From Candidatus Acidiferrales bacterium (GTDB lineage Bacteria > Acidobacteriota > Terriglobia > Acidiferrales > UBA7541): a stretch of DNA of 46,402 bases. The notes below the pieces were generated by a model, which made no database searches, had not been told where the DNA came from, and saw only the letters and a program-made list of their open reading frames with translations. The DNA lies in assembly GCA_025451835.1 (NCBI GenBank), contig JANWJR010000057.1:1-46402 (forward strand). Direction: 5' to 3'. Made by a program: the position numbers and the translations under genes. This document shows positions 25,544-34,073 of this stretch, one piece after another. The first letter of the stretch is position 1. Each line of letters starts with the position of its first letter.

Positions 25544-26751
25544 CTTCTACATTGCCCGCGGAAATTGATACAGCCCGGCCGGCCGGCGCGGTGTTTCGTG
25601 CGCAAACACGTCACCTGGCGGCCATAACGCTATGCCACTTTTCGACGGCGCACACGCAACTGAAGAGCCGCTCGTTCCATCGCCAGTTTCTGCCGCTCGC
25701 GGCAGCGGGCTTCCGCGTTCGATATATTTCTCCTGCCGGCCACACGGGAACCTGCGGCGGCATCGAATTCGTGACTCTTCGCAAGCGCAAAAGCCGCCTC
25801 GCGCGCTTTCTTGGTAGTGAGCCGCTCGTCCGCAAGCTGCTTCAGCAGCGCGCCGGCGTTTATCATTTTCAGGATCCGGAGCTTCTCCCCACTGCGCTCC
25901 TGTTGAAGCTCGTGTTTCGCAAACGCGTTGTGTACGACGCATACGAAGATTTCCCTTCGATGGCTCTCGATAAGGAGTCGATTCCTAAAGCGCTCCGCTC
26001 CTCATCCGCAAAGCTCGTTCGTGCTATCGAAAAACTCGCTGCGTGCTGCTTTGACGGCGTGATAACTGCTGACCCGTGCACCCTGCGGCGTCTGGCCCAT
26101 ACTGGGCGAAGCCGCAAACTGGTCTTTTACAATTTTCCAAATCTCGATTTCTTCCCGCATCCTGCTCCGCAACCAAAGCCCTTTGACGTCGTCTATCGGG
26201 GTGGATTATCCGAACGAGCCGGCACGTTCCTGCTTCTCGATGCGGCAGCCGCACTTGCGCGCCAAGGCCTCGGCATACGCGTGCTTCTTATCGGATACTT
26301 CGATAACGCCGCAGCCGAAAATACTCTTTGCCGGCGAATTCGTGCTCTCGATCTTGATTCCGGCATCGAGATTCAGGGACGAATTGGTCACGAACAAATG
26401 GCGGCGGCCTTGAGTCAGGCGCGCATCGGGGTGAGTCCGCTCTGCGCCACGCCTAAGTTTCTTCTGAACATTCCCGTGAAAATCTTCGAATACTGGGCCT
26501 GCGGCTTGCCGGTAATCGCAAGCGATCTGCCGCCGATCCGCCCGTTCTTTCGCAACACGCAAGCTGGCCTCTTGTTCCCTCCCGGAGATGCGCAGGAGCT
26601 GGCGCGGTCCATCCGATGGATGTTGGATCATCCGTGTACAGCGGAACGGATGGGCTGCCGCGGTCGCTCGGCGATCGTCGAAAGATTTAACAATCGCAAC
26701 GAAACACAAAAACTTGTCAGATTTTGCCTGACCATCGCGGATAATCACTGA
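25540..26751 (+). CDS. GT4-type glycosyltransferase
   Basis: The 403-residue protein has a two-domain GT-B fold. The N-terminal domain carries FHRQFLPLAAAGFRVRYISP and YDAYEDFPSMA; the C-terminal domain has VVYRGGLSERAGTFLLLDAA, then EIQGRIGHEQMAAALSQARIG and PVKIFEYWACGLPVIASD, with the conserved Glu (E of IFEYW) that contacts the nucleotide sugar, and GLLFPPGDAQELARSI. It adds a sugar to the repeat unit at the inner membrane. The start at 25540 overlaps the polymerase stop (ATGA), and 38 codons of upstream open frame are therefore left out. Confidence 0.88.
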   Translation: MTSTLPAEIDTARPAGAVFRAQTRHLAAITLCHFSTAHTQLKSRSFHRQFLPLAAAGFRVRYISPAGHTGTCGGIEFVTLRKRKSRLARFLGSEPLVRKLLQQRAGVYHFQDPELLPTALLLKLVFRKRVVYDAYEDFPSMALDKESIPKALRSSSAKLVRAIEKLAACCFDGVITADPCTLRRLAHTGRSRKLVFYNFPNLDFFPHPAPQPKPFDVVYRGGLSERAGTFLLLDAAAALARQGLGIRVLLIGYFDNAAAENTLCRRIRALDLDSGIEIQGRIGHEQMAAALSQARIGVSPLCATPKFLLNIPVKIFEYWACGLPVIASDLPPIRPFFRNTQAGLLFPPGDAQELARSIRWMLDHPCTAERMGCRGRSAIVERFNNRNETQKLVRFCLTIADNH

Positions 26752-26769
26752 TCGGGATCCGACGAACAC

Positions 26770-28167
26770 ATGCTCGAACCTCTCATTCGCGCAAACATCC
26801 CGCGCCTTCAACCGCTATACCACCGCGCGCCATCGCCGCTGCGCAATTTCCTTACCGGCGCTCGGGGATGGTTTCTGGCGCGGCTCCGCTACGCTCCAGA
26901 AACTCTCGCCATGCTGGAAACGTTTCGATCGCACGAATCGTGGTCTGCCGGCGACATTGCCGCGTACCAGCTAAGCCATCTCCAGGAAATCGTCGAGCAC
27001 GCTCGCGCCACGGTTCCCTTTTGCGCCGATTACCCCCGTGGGCCCATTCGCAGCCTCGAAGACCTTCGCCGCTTTCCCATCCTCGAACGCGAAACGGTTC
27101 GTCAAGGCATTGACCATCTGCTTTCGCGCAAGATTCCGCCGAATTCCCGTATTCGCGCCGGAACCACCGGTACCACCGGCGCCAATTTGAAAGTGGCATA
27201 CACGGAAGCGCTGGCCCGCGCAAATTGGGCCATTCTCCTGCGCCAGTGGCAATGGGCCGGAGTTGCGCCGCTCGAAAAACGAATCACGCTCTTTGGTGCG
27301 CAAATCATTCCTCCCGCACGCACCGCGCCGCCGTTCTGGACTCGCAACGCACCCGAACGCCAAATCCTCATGAGCATCTTTCATCTCTCGAAAGGCGCCG
27401 CGCCCGCATACCTCGGCTTTCTGCAATCGCATCGCGGCATTGTGCTCGAAGGATTTCCATCCGTGCTCGCCATTCTCGCTGATTTCATCCTCGAACGTGG
27501 CGAGCCCGTCCCGATGCGGGTTGTTTTCACCAGCGGCGAGCCGCTCTATCCCGATACTCGCGCGAAAATTGCCGCCGCATTTGCGACGCGTGTGTTCGAT
27601 AGCTACGGCATGACCGAATACTGCGGCTCGATCCAGGAATGCGAGCGCGGCGGCATGCATCTGATCCCCGAATTCGGATTTCTGGAAATCCTCAACAATC
27701 GGGACGAGCCGGCCGCCCCTGGCGAGGAGGGCCATTTCGTCTGGACCGGCTTTCTCAATCGTGCGATGCCGCTAATTCGTTATCGGATCGGCGATCGCGG
27801 CGCCTGGCAGGCGGATTCGCCATGTCCGTGCGGCCGCGCGTTCCCGTTGGTAATGCCAACGATCACCCGAGAAAGCGACACGCTTCGTTGTCCGGACGGC
27901 CGCATCTTCTCGCCGCGCGCGCTGAATCAGCTTCTCAAGCAATCGAGCTCGCTGCGATTCTGCCAGTTCGTGCACGACCGCCCTGAGCGCATCATCGTCC
28001 GAGCAGTGCCGGGCGCCGGGACGCCGGTCGAAGAAACCGCCGCCATTCGCGACCGCCTCCAGGCTCTACTCGGGCCTGCAATGCACGTCGTATCCGAAAT
28101 CGCAACTGCTCCCCTCGCGCGGCCGGGCGGCAAGATACCTCTCATCGTCGATCAGGTGCAGGGATGA
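26770..28167 (+). CDS. PaaK/CapK-like adenylate-forming enzyme
   Basis: The 465-residue protein resembles phenylacetate-CoA ligase and CapK. The ATP-binding P-loop is AGTTGTTGANLKVA (about 128-141), the A5-type motif is DSYGMTEYCG, the hinge motif is IRYRIGDRG, and the C-terminal catalytic lysine is probably that in RPGGKIPLIV. A PCPCG motif after the hinge could bind metal. CapK-like members in glycan clusters are thought to activate acids for attachment to sugars, but this is not proven. It lies 18 bases after the glycosyltransferase, and its stop overlaps the deacetylase gene as ATGA. Confidence 0.85.
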   Translation: MLEPLIRANIPRLQPLYHRAPSPLRNFLTGARGWFLARLRYAPETLAMLETFRSHESWSAGDIAAYQLSHLQEIVEHARATVPFCADYPRGPIRSLEDLRRFPILERETVRQGIDHLLSRKIPPNSRIRAGTTGTTGANLKVAYTEALARANWAILLRQWQWAGVAPLEKRITLFGAQIIPPARTAPPFWTRNAPERQILMSIFHLSKGAAPAYLGFLQSHRGIVLEGFPSVLAILADFILERGEPVPMRVVFTSGEPLYPDTRAKIAAAFATRVFDSYGMTEYCGSIQECERGGMHLIPEFGFLEILNNRDEPAAPGEEGHFVWTGFLNRAMPLIRYRIGDRGAWQADSPCPCGRAFPLVMPTITRESDTLRCPDGRIFSPRALNQLLKQSSSLRFCQFVHDRPERIIVRAVPGAGTPVEETAAIRDRLQALLGPAMHVVSEIATAPLARPGGKIPLIVDQVQG

Positions 28168-29075
28168 CTGCGTGCCGGCTCATCGTCAACGCGGACGACT
28201 TCGGAATGACCCGCGCCATCTCCGATGGAATTTGCATCGCGCATGAACGCGGCTTTCTCACCAGCGCGTCGCTCATGCCCAACATGCCCGCCGCTGAATA
28301 CGCGGTTGCACGCCTTGCAAACGCTCCCGGCCTGGCGGTAGGTGTCCACCTCAATATCTGCCAGGGCAGGCCGATTCTGCATCCATGCGAGGTACGCTCG
28401 CTGCTGGACTCCGGTGGATTCTTTTATGCTCCCCACGTGATGGCTCGCAAACTTTGGCGCTGGCAAATCAGCGGAACAGAGCTCGAAGCAGAATTCCGCG
28501 AGCAGATACGCTGGCTGAAGTATCGCGGGATCACGCCGAGCCACGCCGACTCGCACCATCACATGCATATCTATCCGGCTGCTCTCAAGCCGTTCGCGCG
28601 CGCGCTAGCCGCGGAGGGAATTTACCGGGCGCGCGCTCCCCGCTGCAGCCATTGGCCACGTACCGGCAGCATTGGCGGTCCCCATGGCGGGGGAATTGTC
28701 CGCAAACTTTTCGTTCAAAGCTACCGGGCGGCCGTCCAGTTTGGCGTGTTAAGTGAAATCCAGTCGCCTGATAGCCGAGTTACCTTCGCGGCTCGCGATC
28801 GTGCAAACGGCAGCACGATCGAATTACGATGGAAATCCATGCTCGAAAACCTGCCCCCTGGAACCTTCGAATTTGCATGCCATCCGGGCCTTGCCGGACA
28901 AGATTCAATTGAAGGAGACGGCTTGGCTTCGCAGCGCGAAAGGGAGTTGCGCTGCCTCGTGGACCCAGGGTTGCGAAAGATCATCGATCGCCGCGGAATC
29001 CAATTGATCACATACGAAGAATTGTCCGCCCCGCGCCTCGCATGTCGCGCGACACCCGAGGCCGTTCGAGCATGA
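28164..29075 (+). CDS. YdjC/ChbG-type carbohydrate deacetylase (HpnK-like)
   Basis: The 303-residue protein has the YdjC/ChbG signatures: LIVNADDFGMTRAIS at the N-terminus with the Asp pair, AVGVHLNICQGRP with a metal His, and THADSHHHMHIYP-like PSHADSHHHMHIYPAAL with further metal His residues, and a late EFACHPG. ChbG removes acetyl groups from N-acetylated sugars, using a divalent metal; HpnK is a hopanoid-cluster relative. In this setting it would trim N-acetyl sugars in the glycan or lipid-linked intermediate. It overlaps both neighbours by ATGA, so its product is made together with the CapK-like enzyme and the GT2. Confidence 0.88.
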   Translation: MTACRLIVNADDFGMTRAISDGICIAHERGFLTSASLMPNMPAAEYAVARLANAPGLAVGVHLNICQGRPILHPCEVRSLLDSGGFFYAPHVMARKLWRWQISGTELEAEFREQIRWLKYRGITPSHADSHHHMHIYPAALKPFARALAAEGIYRARAPRCSHWPRTGSIGGPHGGGIVRKLFVQSYRAAVQFGVLSEIQSPDSRVTFAARDRANGSTIELRWKSMLENLPPGTFEFACHPGLAGQDSIEGDGLASQRERELRCLVDPGLRKIIDRRGIQLITYEELSAPRLACRATPEAVRA

Positions 29076-30241
29076 CGTTGCCGCTAAGTCCAGCGCTGAT
29101 GTTCTTTTGGGTCTGCCTGGCCGTCGTTGCCTACGTGTATCTCGGTTATCCACTCCTGCTGGCCCTCGGAGCATTCGGTAAGCCGCTGCCGGTCAACAAA
29201 GCGCCCATCCACCCACTCATCAGTATCATCATCCCGGCGCGCAATGAAGAATTGGTGATCGAAGCAAAGCTCCAAAATCTGCTGGCTTCGGAATATCCGC
29301 GCGACCAGCTCGAGATCTTGATCGGCAGCGACGGCTCGTCCGACCGCACCGGAGAAATCGCCGGGCGCTTTGCGGGTAATGGCGTCGGAGTGATTTCGTT
29401 TCCTCAGCAGGTCGGCAAGAGCGCCATCCAGAACGGCCTCGTCCCCGCCGCGTCCGGCTCGATCCTGGTCTTCACGGATGCAGATTGCTTCTTTTCACCC
29501 GGCACGTTGTCCAGTGTGATCGAGAACTTTGCGGACTCGCGCGTCGGCCTGGTGACGGCGCGTCCTCGGTATCAAAACGAGGGTGAAACCGATATCACCG
29601 CGAACGAATGCCTGTACCTGCGGTACGAAACCTGGATTCGCAACCAGGAAAGCGAGCGCGGAATCCTTGCCATGGGTTCAGGTTCGCTTCTGGCCATGCG
29701 CCGCTCGCTATGGCAGCCGCTCCATCCGAATCTGGGAGAAGACTTCGTGCTGCCTCTTGCAGTGGCCAGGGCAGGTTTGCGCGAGATTCTCGAAAGACGA
29801 GCTATTGTTACCACGCGTTTGACGCAAACCGGCCCGGCGTCGATGCTTCAATTGAAATCGCGAATCATCAGCAAGGATTTTCCGGGCCTGCTCGCAAATG
29901 CGGGCCTCTTGAACCCGGTGAAATATGGACGGGTTGCCTTGGCGCTGTGGTCCCACAAACTCCTTCGCTGGTTCGTTCCGATCTTTCTGATCGCACTCTT
30001 TAGCAGCAATCTGCTCCTGCTCGGGCGCCCATTCTTTGAAATCGCATTCCTGTTGCAGGCTTCGTTCTATGCCCTTGCTCTGGCGGGATGTCTGCTTCGC
30101 GAACGCTCGCCGCGGCTCGTCTCGATTCCCTTTTCTTTCTGTCTCGTAAATTTGGCGGCACTCGGCGGCATGTTCAAATGCCTCGCGCGCAAGCCTTCGG
30201 GCCAATGGGATCCTCTGCGAGCAAGACATCCGGCCGCATGA
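29072..30241 (+). CDS. GT2 family membrane glycosyltransferase
   Basis: The 389-residue protein has an N-terminal membrane segment (about 5-30), a GT-A domain with ISIIIPARNEELVIEAKL, IGSDGSSDRTGEIAG, and VFTDADCFFSP (DxD for metal and nucleotide), then GEDFVLPLAVARAG, and QLKSRIISKDFPGL in the place of the QxxRW region of processive enzymes. Two to three membrane helices close the protein (about 300-380). It resembles membrane-anchored GT2 enzymes of cellulose-synthase/hyaluronan-synthase type. The start at 29072 overlaps the deacetylase stop as ATGA; a longer start at 29042 is less likely. Confidence 0.85.
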   Translation: MTLPLSPALMFFWVCLAVVAYVYLGYPLLLALGAFGKPLPVNKAPIHPLISIIIPARNEELVIEAKLQNLLASEYPRDQLEILIGSDGSSDRTGEIAGRFAGNGVGVISFPQQVGKSAIQNGLVPAASGSILVFTDADCFFSPGTLSSVIENFADSRVGLVTARPRYQNEGETDITANECLYLRYETWIRNQESERGILAMGSGSLLAMRRSLWQPLHPNLGEDFVLPLAVARAGLREILERRAIVTTRLTQTGPASMLQLKSRIISKDFPGLLANAGLLNPVKYGRVALALWSHKLLRWFVPIFLIALFSSNLLLLGRPFFEIAFLLQASFYALALAGCLLRERSPRLVSIPFSFCLVNLAALGGMFKCLARKPSGQWDPLRARHPAA

Positions 30242-30275
30242 CGCTTGCCTAAGCGGCCATTCGCATTCGTTCCTC

Positions 30276-31766
30276 ATGGAAAAAAAACAGATTCTTTTGA
30301 ACGCGCTGACTACCTTGGTTCAGGTGGTCGGCACCGCCGGCGCACTTTTCTTTCTGTACCGTTTTCTGATTCGCACGATTGGAATCGAGCGTCTTGGAAT
30401 CTGGTCCCTGGTACTCGCCACCACTTCCGTCGTCACGCTGGCGAATCAGGGATTCTCCACCAGCATCGTCAAATTTGTCGCGAAGTATGTCGCGAAGCAG
30501 CAAGCCGAAGACGTCTCAGCGCTCGTTCAGACGGCGTTGCTTTCCATCGGGATCGGGCTTGCCGTGATCTCGATCGGGCTTTACCCGGCGGCAAGATGGT
30601 TTTTGCGAATCGTTCTGCCGCGCGCGTATCTCGCGGAAGCCGCTGCGATTCTGCCTTACGCCCTGGCCTCGCTCTGGATCAATCTGCTCGCCGGCATCGT
30701 GCAGGCAGGCCTCGCCGGGCACGAACTCATCACTCATCGCAACTACGTCGTGCTCGGAAGCTCCGTCGGCTACTTGGTGCTGGCGTGGCTTTTCGTGCCA
30801 CCATTTGGCCTGCTCGGCCTCGCCTACTCGCAGACCATCGTTGCCGCAGGCGGCTTCCTGATCGCCTGGGTCTTGCTCCGCCGATGCATTCCTCTTCTTC
30901 CATTCATCCCACGGCGTTGGAGCCTCGCGCTCTTCCGGGAAATGGCTAACTATGGGCTCCAGTTCCAGCTCATCACGATCAGCCAGGCCGTGCGCGAACC
31001 CGCCACTAAAGCCCTCCTGGCGAAATTCGGCGGGCTTGCGATGACTGGCTTCTACGACATGGCCATGCGCTGGGTGATCACATTTCGTGAGCTCATCGTG
31101 CAGGCCAATCAGGTTTTAGTGCCTACCGTCGCGAGCCTGCAGGAGCGCGATCCTAGGTCTGTGCCGGTGATTTATCGCGAGTCCTATCGACTGATTTTCT
31201 TTCTCGCGGTCCCGACCTTCGCCTTCCTCACCGCCATGGCTCCGGTCGTTTCGCGAATATGGCTCGGCCATTACGAACCCTTATTCGTGCGATTCGTGGG
31301 GCTGCTTGCAGTCGGCTGGCTCGTAAATATTTTGAGCAACCCCGCATACGTAGTCGATGTCGGAACGGGCAAGCTGAAATGGGTTTCAATCGGTTGCGGC
31401 GTTACGGCGATTCTGAACATTTCTATCGGCTTTGTTGCCGGGAAATATCTGGGAGGCGATGCTGTCGTCGTAAGTTCCGTTGGGTGCCTGATTCTCGGCT
31501 ACGCCATCGTGCTCGCATCGTATCACCTGACGAATCGCGTCCCGTTTGCGGCGCTCTGGCCGAATAAGAGCGCGGGAATACTTGCTTCGAGCCTGGTCGC
31601 GGCTTTGATCTTTCTTCCGCTCTTTCGCGCATCGGCTCGCTTCCGTTTGTTTCCTTTTCCGATCGCCGCAAGCCTTGCGCTCATTGCCCTCCTGTTCGTT
31701 CCGATGTGGATTCATCCCATGCGCAAACGCTTGATGGATTGGGTTCTGTCTCGGTCGCCCGCGTGA
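30276..31766 (+). CDS. Wzx-type polysaccharide flippase
   Basis: The 496-residue protein has about 12-14 hydrophobic helices and the MOP-superfamily look of Wzx flippases: the N-terminal LNALTTLVQVVGTAGALFFL and LGIWSLVLATTSVVTLANQG, a matching half starting near GFYDMAMRWVITFREL, and a cytoplasmic end rich in Arg. It moves undecaprenyl-linked repeat units across the inner membrane for Wzy polymerisation. It lies between the GT2 and the CapA-like gene, with 34- and 16-base gaps. The assignment is by hydropathy and motif resemblance, not alignment. Confidence 0.85.
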   Translation: MEKKQILLNALTTLVQVVGTAGALFFLYRFLIRTIGIERLGIWSLVLATTSVVTLANQGFSTSIVKFVAKYVAKQQAEDVSALVQTALLSIGIGLAVISIGLYPAARWFLRIVLPRAYLAEAAAILPYALASLWINLLAGIVQAGLAGHELITHRNYVVLGSSVGYLVLAWLFVPPFGLLGLAYSQTIVAAGGFLIAWVLLRRCIPLLPFIPRRWSLALFREMANYGLQFQLITISQAVREPATKALLAKFGGLAMTGFYDMAMRWVITFRELIVQANQVLVPTVASLQERDPRSVPVIYRESYRLIFFLAVPTFAFLTAMAPVVSRIWLGHYEPLFVRFVGLLAVGWLVNILSNPAYVVDVGTGKLKWVSIGCGVTAILNISIGFVAGKYLGGDAVVVSSVGCLILGYAIVLASYHLTNRVPFAALWPNKSAGILASSLVAALIFLPLFRASARFRLFPFPIAASLALIALLFVPMWIHPMRKRLMDWVLSRSPA

Positions 31767-31782
31767 TTTCACGCCAGCCCTA

Positions 31783-32934
31783 ATGAGCCTGCCAAATCAC
31801 ATCGTCTGGAGATCGGAACGAAACCAGCCGGTTGTCGCCCGTGTCGCGGTTGCCGGAGATTTCTTGCCCGCCGGGAAGCTAGCGCTTCCGGCAAATGCAA
31901 ATTGGCGTAATATGGCCAAGCCCATCGAGCGATATTTTGATGACGTCGCCCTCACGTTCGCCAATCTCGAGTGCGCCATCAATAGCGAAGGACTTGCGCC
32001 GCGCGTACTCTGCGGAATCGGCCAAATCGTCGAAGCCCACGAGGCCGCACTCGATTATCTCGACTCGATTCAGGCTCGTATCATCGGCCTCGCCAACAAT
32101 CATGCATATGACTTCGGTGCCGCCGGCATCGAAAGAACGCGCGCGGCGATCGATCGCCGCAAAACGAATGCGATCGGCGCCGGGCATCATTTGGACTCCC
32201 CGCCGGAAATCTGTTTGTGGGAAGGGCCGGAATCCATACGGGTTGGTTTCTGGAGCGCCGCAAAAGCAACTCTCGATCCCGCAACCCGCTCGCGCGAAGG
32301 GGTGGAACCCGCCACTGTCGAACGCGCCCGGGCGGCATGCAACGAAATGTCGGCTCGGCACGCGAACGTTCGCATCGCCCTCCTGCACGTGGGGTGTCTT
32401 CGCACCAACCGGCCGGACCCGGAAGACGTTCGCTTGATGGATTCAATCGCCCAATGCGGCTTCGATATCGTGGCGGCTTCGCATTCGCATCGCATCAGCG
32501 GTTACCGCGAGATCCCCGGCCCTCGCGGCCGTACATCATTTTGTTTCTATGGCCTCGGCAGCCTGGTATCCGGGTATGTCGCTGACCCTATCGAACGAGA
32601 AGGGCTCGTCGTCGTGGCCGGATTGACGGCGGCAGGCGATTTAGCTCGCGTCGAGCTGCGCCCCATTCTGCTTCAAGAAAACGGTTTCGGTTCTGTTCCC
32701 AACGAACGCGCCAGTGAAACCATCCTCAACCGATTTCGCAATCTCTCGAGCGAAATTGAGGACGCATCCTTTATCCGTCGGTTCTATGAGGACGTCTCGC
32801 CCGGATTGACGCAACTTTACCTTCGCGACGTTCGAACGGCCTACCGTCAGGCGGGCGCGCGTGGTCTGGCGCGCAAGGCCAGCCGTCTGCGCCTGCGTCA
32901 CCTGCGCCGCTTGGTGCACAAGATTGTTCGGTGA
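31783..32934 (+). CDS. CapA-like metallophosphatase-fold capsule protein
   Basis: The 383-residue protein matches the CapA/PGA_cap family with metallophosphatase fold: VAGDFLPAG (Asp metal ligand), FANLECAI (Asn-Glu), GLANNHAYDFG (Asn-His), ALLHVGC (His), and AASHSHRISGY (His-x-His). No signal peptide or membrane anchor is seen at the N-terminus, unlike CapA proteins of poly-gamma-glutamate capsules. The PgsB/CapB ligase and PgsC are absent, so poly-glutamate synthesis is unlikely; a role in modifying or processing the glycan is more probable. The stop overlaps the next gene as GTGA. Confidence 0.85.
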   Translation: MSLPNHIVWRSERNQPVVARVAVAGDFLPAGKLALPANANWRNMAKPIERYFDDVALTFANLECAINSEGLAPRVLCGIGQIVEAHEAALDYLDSIQARIIGLANNHAYDFGAAGIERTRAAIDRRKTNAIGAGHHLDSPPEICLWEGPESIRVGFWSAAKATLDPATRSREGVEPATVERARAACNEMSARHANVRIALLHVGCLRTNRPDPEDVRLMDSIAQCGFDIVAASHSHRISGYREIPGPRGRTSFCFYGLGSLVSGYVADPIEREGLVVVAGLTAAGDLARVELRPILLQENGFGSVPNERASETILNRFRNLSSEIEDASFIRRFYEDVSPGLTQLYLRDVRTAYRQAGARGLARKASRLRLRHLRRLVHKIVR

Positions 32935-34073
32935 GTGAAATGCCAAGTTCCACAAATTCAGTTTTTGGTTACGGGCAGGGTTGGATGGTCGGCGCCATCG
33001 CGTTCGCCGTCGCAGCTTTGTCACTCCCCCTCGTGATTCGATTCTGCGCTCGCTGGCGGTTTTATGATTCACCGGGGCCGCTGAAGATCCACTCGCATCA
33101 GGTTTCCAGGCTCGGCGGTATCTCGATAGGCCTCGCCATCTTGGCCGGAGCCGTCATCGTTGCTCCAACCTCTGGCTATGCTTTGTGGCCGTTCCTTGCG
33201 GCTCTCATCCTGGTCTGGTTGGCGGGATTGATCGACGATTTTCGCGGTCTTTCACCCGCCTTTCGGATTGCGGCACAAATCGCCGCTGCGATTCTCCTGT
33301 GGCATGGCGGATGGCGGATTCCCTTCGAGGGCGCACCCGGCCTCGTCGGGCAGTGCATCCTTGTAGTGCTGTTCGTCAGCGCCTTCAATTTCCTCGACGG
33401 CACCGACGGCTTGGCGGCGGGAATCGCGGCAATCATCGCACTCGGATATGAAATTCTGCCGGGATTCGCCGCGAATCACGTGGATTCCGCCCTCGCCTGG
33501 GCCGTCGCCGGTTCCTGCCTTGGCTTTCTGTTGTTTAATTTTCCGCCGGCGAAAATCTTTATGGGAGACTCCGGGAGCAACGTTCTCGGGTTCGCGACGA
33601 TATTTCTCGATCTCTGTTTTTATCGGTCCCTCGGCATTCGCTTCGACACAGGCTCTGCCGATGGGGCGGACTTCACTCGGACAGCCGCCGCAGCCTTGAT
33701 TTTCCCGCTCTTTATCGCGGCCCTTCCCCTTCTCGATGCGGTGCTCGCGGTGCTACGCCGCTTGCTTAACCGACGTTCCCCGTTTTGCGGCGATCGCCGG
33801 CACTTTTATGACTTGTTAATGGTGCGCGGCTGGTCGAACCGTAAGGTGGCGCTCGCGTGTTATGCCGTTACAGGGACGCTGGTTATCGTTGCCCGATCCG
33901 AAATAAAGGACGACACTGGATACCCGATCGCACTGTTTGCGTTGGTTCTGGTAATCCTCCTGTTTGTAGCGATTCCTCTGGGTTCGTTGCGAATGAAAGA
34001 TCGGGTTGGACGGTGGAGCGCGGCGCCTCATGCACCCAAGGCCTTGCCGCGCCAGGAATCAGGATTGGGTTGA
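32931..34073 (+). CDS. Undecaprenyl-phosphate sugar-1-phosphate transferase (WecA/MraY family)
   Basis: The 380-residue membrane protein has about ten helices and the family motifs: RLGGISIGLAI (60-70), AGLIDDFRGLSP with D102-D103, FNFLDGTDGLAAG (152-164), IFMGDSGSNVLGF and HFYDLLMVRGWS near the C-terminus. It joins the first sugar phosphate to undecaprenyl phosphate, and is the only initiating enzyme in the cluster. Start is GTG at 32931, coupled to the CapA-like stop; ATG 32940 is the alternative. Its end overlaps the convergent gene at 34059 by 15 bases. Confidence 0.9.
   Translation: MSEMPSSTNSVFGYGQGWMVGAIAFAVAALSLPLVIRFCARWRFYDSPGPLKIHSHQVSRLGGISIGLAILAGAVIVAPTSGYALWPFLAALILVWLAGLIDDFRGLSPAFRIAAQIAAAILLWHGGWRIPFEGAPGLVGQCILVVLFVSAFNFLDGTDGLAAGIAAIIALGYEILPGFAANHVDSALAWAVAGSCLGFLLFNFPPAKIFMGDSGSNVLGFATIFLDLCFYRSLGIRFDTGSADGADFTRTAAAALIFPLFIAALPLLDAVLAVLRRLLNRRSPFCGDRRHFYDLLMVRGWSNRKVALACYAVTGTLVIVARSEIKDDTGYPIALFALVLVILLFVAIPLGSLRMKDRVGRWSAAPHAPKALPRQESGLG

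Noticed and set aside
16986-34073. Reading the EPS-like cluster as a phage-defence island
   Set aside because: Every gene fits a glycan-synthesis role and no defence-type nuclease or sensor domain was found.
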